NCBI GenBank assembly: GCA_002478955.1
Contig: DLKK01000069.1
Location: forward strand, 3,418-17,996
Source of the DNA: Treponema sp. UBA7590
Lineage (GTDB): Bacteria > Spirochaetota > Spirochaetia > Treponematales > Treponemataceae
Length of the DNA: 14,579 bases
Direction: 5' to 3'
Shown here: piece by piece, positions 10,538-14,579 of the stretch
Position numbering within the stretch: the stretch's first letter is position 1
Layout: every line of letters begins with the position of its first letter
Notes under the pieces: model-generated
What the model was told of the DNA's origin: nothing
The model's database searches: none
Seen by the model: the letters and a program-made list of their open reading frames with translations, nothing else
Made by a program: the position numbers and the translations under genes

Positions 10538-13500
10538 ATTGTTTTCTCCATAAAGAATAACGCTCCGCTTTTCTCTCCGTCGCCGATTACCGCGTTTTCC
10601 CCGGCTTTTATAAGGAACGGAACAGTGGCGTGGTAATATGTCTTTTTCTCTGAGAATGATTCGGAGCTTCCGACTTTCTCATATCCTGAATAGTCAGTTT
10701 CCTTTCCGTCTGGAACAGTTTCAAGCGTGATGTTTCCATAGTCGGTGTTGTTCTCTGATTTTCCGCTTGCCACTCGTTTTATAGCCCTCAGCTGTTCCGG
10801 GTCAACAACTTCTCCTGTGTCATCAACCTTTATCTTCTCTCCGTCCGGGAAAAGCATTTTGTAGATTTTTGTTGTGTCAGCTCCGTAAAGCCGTGAGAGC
10901 TGAGCCTGGACTTCTCGCTCGACAACGTTAAGGTCGTCAATCTTGTAGATGACTTTTATGGTGATATAAAGCACATCGCCCTTTAAGAATCCTGTTGAGA
11001 TTTTTACCTTGTTTCCATCCCACTGTCCGACCTCATCTCCGCTTGAAAGATAAGCCTTGTATGTTATGTTGTCGGTTATCTGCTTGTCCATGTAGTAAAG
11101 ATATGCGGAAATGTAGAACCACGCAGAGCCAAGTTTTCCGTCCTCTGATGACGGTACGCTCTGTGCCTCCGGGGAGATGTCTAGGGTGTATTTGTTTATG
11201 TCGATTGTGCTGGTCAGTTCTGCCTTTGCCTCTGTCAATGCGGCTGTTATGTCGCCGTATGTTGGAGTTGGAACAGAAGTGTTTGATTCTTTTTTTGATG
11301 TAAGGTTTGTCTTGTATTCAGGAATTGCCCCGTAATCAAACAATGCCTCGTTATAGTCCTTTAGCGTTAGTTCCCAGCCGTTTGCGTTTTGCTTTGCGTC
11401 ATATATTGTCATTGGATTTGTGACGGATGTGAATTCGCCATTTGAATCAAGAATTCCGAATGAATAGATGTTTCCGTATTCCGGTAAGACAGTAACGGCA
11501 CTTGGATTCACAATGTCAAGAATCCGGGTTTTTCCGCTGCCGTTGACTTTAAGGCACAAAAGCCGTGATTCTGTTCCGTTCTGCGCCTGAATAATTATTC
11601 CATAGTTTTTTGTGTTGTCTGTAAAGTCGCATAAATCCGAAACTTTAAGCTGGGTAAGTTTTCCGTCCTCAACTTTTGCAGAATGGATAACACCGCCTGA
11701 AAGTCCGATTTTCATCTGGCGCATTTGAAGCAGGACTTTTGAATAAAGCGGGTAATAATCGCCCTCGTGTCCGACATTCACAGTCACTTCCCTGGGTTGC
11801 AGCTTTTTTCTTGCATTTGTGCGTCTTGCGTATTTCATTGCCTGGGCCGCATTTGTTATGTAATTCAATGCGGTTTCAGTGATTGTTTTTCCGCTTCTGT
11901 AGATTGCGGCGGAATTAACTTCGTTATTCTCATTTATGTAAAGGGTGTTTATGTTCCATGTTGAGCGTTCAGTGTAGGTTACTTTCTGGGCGTAAGATGT
12001 GCGCGCAAAAGTCTTTGAGACTGCCACGCTTTTTATGCTCTGCTCGTTCAGGAGCGCAACAGGAGTTTCCTGTTTCTTCTCAATTGCGAAAGTCCATAAA
12101 CCATCATTGTTTCTGTACATTGTGGCGAAACATTCAGCCAGAATCTGATTCAGAAGATCGCTTTTCTTTGAATCTTTTGTGACAATTCCATCGCAGAAGA
12201 ACTGCTCATTCTCGCAGTATTCATAAAGCGCGCCCAATGATTCAAGGTCAATCTCATCATCGCGGTATTTTGAGTGCGGATGGATTTCTGTTGTAAGGAT
12301 TTCAAGAACCCATGCGGCGGGATTCCGTGTAGGGTAGCGTGTTTCTGTCCATTTTGTGCCGTTCCAGATTCTCGCCGTGCCGTAAGCCATGCAGTTTATT
12401 TCATCCAGAGTGTCCTTTGTGCTGTCATTGCAAAGAACTGTAAGCCCAATGCGCAATGTCCGTTCATTCCATGGATCCTCTATCGGAATTGCCGGAACAA
12501 GATTTGTCTCTGTTGATTTTACAGCGTCATACTGCCAGCAGTTTATGTAGCAAAGATAACAGGTTTCCTGGCTGTTTTTCTCTTCCTCTTCTGTTTCGCG
12601 GATAAGGCGGACTGAAATATCCTTTCCGAAACACTGGGCTGCGGAAAAGATAATTGAAGTCTGGAACCTTACTGTCTTGTTTGAATTTATGTCGCCTGTT
12701 GAAATTGTCTGCGCGTCGTGCCATTCCGGGGAATTCCCACTGTTGTCGCACCATTGGATTTTTATGTCAACATTTTTTGCTTTCCAACCGTCATCGTAGC
12801 GTCTTAATCCGTTGAACATAATGCAGATGTCGGCACGGTAAGTGTTTTGCTCCAAGTCCTTTGTGATTCCCTCTAGGTAATCGGATTTGTCGCCGTTCTT
12901 ATGCGGTATCTCATCGCCATAGCTTGTGGACGTGATTTTATTCTGCAAGACTGTCATATCTCCGGCCTTGTCTACAATCTGAATCTTGTTGCCTTTTGCG
13001 TAATATGTGCCAGAATGATAATAGAACTGGTTGGAGCTGTCAGAAACGCTTGTGTTTGGCTTCATATAGAAAACAGTTTCCTTTGAGCCGTCAAGACGTG
13101 GAACGTCAATGCTTGTGTTGTAGCCGACAAGAAGCCTTGAACCTATTGAAAGATTATTTATGACACAATTTTTATAGCCGACAACAAGGGCAATGTTCCA
13201 GTATTGTGTATCGCCGTTTGTTCCACCGATTGAATAATAGCCGCTCGTGATTTTGTACGGTGCTGTGTACATTGAACCCATAATTAGCGGAATGTTATAG
13301 CCAAGCGCATTCTTGTTCTTTGCGCCTTTCAGGAACGGAAGCGATTCAGGAGATTCTGAAAGAGCCTTGCTTTCACGCTCCGCTTTTTCCGCCTCCTCCT
13401 GCGCCTTCTGCTGTTCTACAGCTCCGTAAATTGCAAATCCTAGGGCAACTGCGGCGCATGCAATGGCGATAACCGCGCAGACAGTCGCGCCCGGTGTTTC

Positions 13501-13689
13501 CCTTACGAAAATTATATCATCATCTTTTAGCACATAGTCAGGACTTACCGTTTCACCGCCTTTAAGAAAAATACAGTGCTCTATGTTCAGTTCTGGAACA
13601 AAGGCGTTCAATGCGTCGCGCAGAGTTCCGTTTGTCCTGAAAGTCTTATAGTCTTTTCCAATTCCTTTGAATATATTGATTGTTCCCAT
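10534..13689 (-). CDS. Tail tip / host-specificity protein (lambda gpJ / TipJ-like) with fused N-terminal gpI-like domain
   Basis: A 1051-residue protein, close to the size of lambda gpJ. Residues 1-66 look like a small ubiquitin/ThiS-type fold (NIFKGIGKDYKTFRTNGTLR, ending DDIIFVRETPGA) as found in gpI-like tail assembly proteins. A hydrophobic segment at ~69-91 (VCAVIAIACAAVALGFAIYG) and a short charged helix (QQKAQEEAEKAERESKAL) follow. From ~130 the tip protein proper begins (YNIPLIMGSMYTAPYKITSG). Later parts show the usual fibronectin-like and beta modules, including a linker SNTSVPTPTYGDITAALTEA. It forms the central tip of a siphovirus-type tail and sets adsorption. It overlaps the NlpC-like gene by 1 base and the fibre gene by 4. 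Confidence 0.85.
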   Translation of the reverse strand: MGTINIFKGIGKDYKTFRTNGTLRDALNAFVPELNIEHCIFLKGGETVSPDYVLKDDDIIFVRETPGATVCAVIAIACAAVALGFAIYGAVEQQKAQEEAEKAERESKALSESPESLPFLKGAKNKNALGYNIPLIMGSMYTAPYKITSGYYSIGGTNGDTQYWNIALVVGYKNCVINNLSIGSRLLVGYNTSIDVPRLDGSKETVFYMKPNTSVSDSSNQFYYHSGTYYAKGNKIQIVDKAGDMTVLQNKITSTSYGDEIPHKNGDKSDYLEGITKDLEQNTYRADICIMFNGLRRYDDGWKAKNVDIKIQWCDNSGNSPEWHDAQTISTGDINSNKTVRFQTSIIFSAAQCFGKDISVRLIRETEEEEKNSQETCYLCYINCWQYDAVKSTETNLVPAIPIEDPWNERTLRIGLTVLCNDSTKDTLDEINCMAYGTARIWNGTKWTETRYPTRNPAAWVLEILTTEIHPHSKYRDDEIDLESLGALYEYCENEQFFCDGIVTKDSKKSDLLNQILAECFATMYRNNDGLWTFAIEKKQETPVALLNEQSIKSVAVSKTFARTSYAQKVTYTERSTWNINTLYINENNEVNSAAIYRSGKTITETALNYITNAAQAMKYARRTNARKKLQPREVTVNVGHEGDYYPLYSKVLLQMRQMKIGLSGGVIHSAKVEDGKLTQLKVSDLCDFTDNTKNYGIIIQAQNGTESRLLCLKVNGSGKTRILDIVNPSAVTVLPEYGNIYSFGILDSNGEFTSVTNPMTIYDAKQNANGWELTLKDYNEALFDYGAIPEYKTNLTSKKESNTSVPTPTYGDITAALTEAKAELTSTIDINKYTLDISPEAQSVPSSEDGKLGSAWFYISAYLYYMDKQITDNITYKAYLSSGDEVGQWDGNKVKISTGFLKGDVLYITIKVIYKIDDLNVVEREVQAQLSRLYGADTTKIYKMLFPDGEKIKVDDTGEVVDPEQLRAIKRVASGKSENNTDYGNITLETVPDGKETDYSGYEKVGSSESFSEKKTYYHATVPFLIKAGENAVIGDGEKSGALFFMEKTI

Positions 13690-14072
13690 TATTCAACCTC
13701 GTAGATATTTGCAAGTCTAAGATACATTTTTGCGGTTTTTATTGAAGAAATCCTTACGCCCTGATTTTCTGTTGACTGGATAAAAATATCACCGCCAAGA
13801 GCTACGCCAACGTGTAACCTATTGTCCTGACGTCCATAGAATTCAAGGATAACGCCCGGCTTTATCACTTCCGCTTTTCTTACGTTTATTTCAGGAAGTG
13901 TCCTTTTGAGTTTCTCAGCGTCAAATTTTTCAAGGGAAACATCATTCAGTTTTTTACCGAACCGTCTTTCAACCTCAATTACAAGCCCGTAACAGTCAAG
14001 TCCTTTCTTTGGATCTCGTCCGAACTCAACAAATGGAACTCCAATCAAATCATCTATTTTTACATTTTTCAT
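13689..14072 (-). CDS. NlpC/P60-type tail assembly peptidase (lambda gpK-like)
   Basis: A 127-residue protein with the NlpC/P60 signature: Cys27 in GLDCYGLVIEVERRFG and His87 in NRLHVGVALGG, with Gln99 (IFIQST) as possible third polar residue. It begins with the typical entry helix and GVPFVEFGRDP. In lambda-like phages the matching domain (the gpK C-terminal part) sits at the tail tip and helps cut peptidoglycan or process tail proteins during entry. The N-terminal JAMM domain of full gpK is absent, which is common outside lambda. Its ATG overlaps the preceding gene's stop by 4 bases, and its stop shares a base with the J-like ATG (TAATG). Confidence 0.85.
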   Translation of the reverse strand: MKNVKIDDLIGVPFVEFGRDPKKGLDCYGLVIEVERRFGKKLNDVSLEKFDAEKLKRTLPEINVRKAEVIKPGVILEFYGRQDNRLHVGVALGGDIFIQSTENQGVRISSIKTAKMYLRLANIYEVE

Positions 14073-14521
14073 GCGTTGCCTCTGTTCATGTCTGTATCAA
14101 ACTTGTATGGCGGAAATGTCATATCCATACGGTCATCGCTAGAAAGCTCAAAGTTTATTTCCATTGATTCGCTGTAGCTTACAGTTCCGTAAAAATGTTC
14201 ATACTGTTTCAGTTTCTGGATTTCACCATTGCTTGCTATCAGGGCGACAACATCAAGGCGGAAATTCTCATCCGCATTTTCAATGAATTCTATGAGCGTG
14301 TTGTTTATCCCGGAAATTTTCAGCGTCGCGCCTTTTCCGTATACGTCCGGCGGAGTATAATCAAAACTTGCCGGAAGATATGTCTTGCCTTCGTATGTTA
14401 TGCTCTCATTGTTTCCAGCAAGGTAAACAGGCTCTAAATCTCCGCATGAGAATTTCAGCAGATAGGGCAGGGCGTAAGCTCCACCCATAAGATATTTCTG
14501 AAAAAGTGCGGCTTCGTTCAT
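14069..14521 (-). CDS. Minor tail protein, DUF1833-like (gpL position)
   Basis: A 150-residue beta-rich protein. The segments PYLLKFSCGDLEPVYLAGN, YEGKTYLPASFDYTPPDVYG, LKISGINNTLIEFIENAD and FYGTVSYSESMEINFELSSD match the pattern of DUF1833-type phage proteins, which stand where lambda has gpL, just before the NlpC-like gene. A conserved cysteine (Cys26) is present, but no further cysteines for a gpL-type iron-sulfur cluster. It is probably a hub-forming part of the tail tip. Its start codon overlaps the stop of the gene to the right (TGATG), and its own end overlaps the NlpC-like start by 4 bases. Confidence 0.75.
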   Translation of the reverse strand: MNEAALFQKYLMGGAYALPYLLKFSCGDLEPVYLAGNNESITYEGKTYLPASFDYTPPDVYGKGATLKISGINNTLIEFIENADENFRLDVVALIASNGEIQKLKQYEHFYGTVSYSESMEINFELSSDDRMDMTFPPYKFDTDMNRGNA

Positions 14522-14579
14522 CAGTAGATCTCCTCAATCTCCATTTCTATTTTTCTGTTCAGAAGCCCCTCGCTTTCAG
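14521..14579 (-). CDS. C-terminal end of an upstream tail gene, partial
   Basis: The last 18 codons of a gene entering from the right edge, ending ESEGLLNRKIEMEIEEIY and a TGA that shares one base with the next ATG. Position before the DUF1833-like gene suggests a minor tail protein in the gpM position, but the fragment is too short to identify. Confidence 0.6.
   Translation of the reverse strand, partial: ESEGLLNRKIEMEIEEIY

Noticed and set aside
3655..14579. DGR reverse transcriptase or template repeat within the window
   Set aside because: No frame shows a reverse transcriptase motif, and I see no second copy of the lectin-like gene's 3' end on either strand.
1..14579. CRISPR array, tRNA, rRNA or insertion sequence
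   Set aside because: No regularly spaced repeats, cloverleaf sequences, ribosomal RNA signatures or transposase frames were found by reading both strands.

Overview
The window joins a spirochaete chromosome to one end of an integrated tailed phage. The host end carries the start of xseA (exonuclease VII large subunit) and, divergently, a spiro-SPASM-type protein, a family I know only from spirochaetes. With the moderate GC content this points to a Treponema-like organism; the species cannot be named from this sequence.

Layout: 1-860, xseA on the minus strand, cut by the window edge. 918-2549, spiro-SPASM protein on the plus strand. 2550-2625, short junction with the integrase promoter; the prophage end (att) should lie here or in the end of the preceding gene. 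2626-3681, tyrosine integrase on the plus strand. Everything to the right is on the minus strand and is phage late region read from its end: lysis block (overlapping o-spanin and i-spanin, two-TM holin candidate, small Cys-His protein that may be the lytic enzyme, TM/coiled-coil protein) at 3655-5205; two small genes at 5279-5649; receptor-binding fibre genes at 5762-7511; an accessory cassette at 7646-8860; a large fibre at 8867-10537; then tail-tip genes resembling lambda J, K and L in that order at 10534-14521, and the last codons of another tail gene at the right edge. Most late genes overlap by 1-4 nt or are a few bases apart, as in one long operon.

The two most unusual parts are these. 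(1) The 323-residue protein at 5762-6733 ends in a C-type-lectin-like domain of the kind diversified by diversity-generating retroelements (DGRs). Its presumed variable codons all end in C or T, and a 10-bp GC-rich hairpin follows the stop, but no reverse transcriptase or template repeat lies in the window. (2) The accessory cassette at 7570-8860 sits between two fibre genes, is bounded by terminators and has its own consensus promoters. It holds two single-TM micropeptides (32 and 30 residues), a ribbon-helix-helix protein and a HigB/HigA-type toxin-antitoxin pair. A second consensus promoter (TTGACA, 17 nt, TATTAT) on the opposite strand faces the first micropeptide gene, an arrangement like that of type I toxin/antisense-RNA loci.

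No repressor, replication, head, terminase or reverse transcriptase gene is visible; these would lie to the right. No tRNA, rRNA, CRISPR array or insertion sequence was seen.
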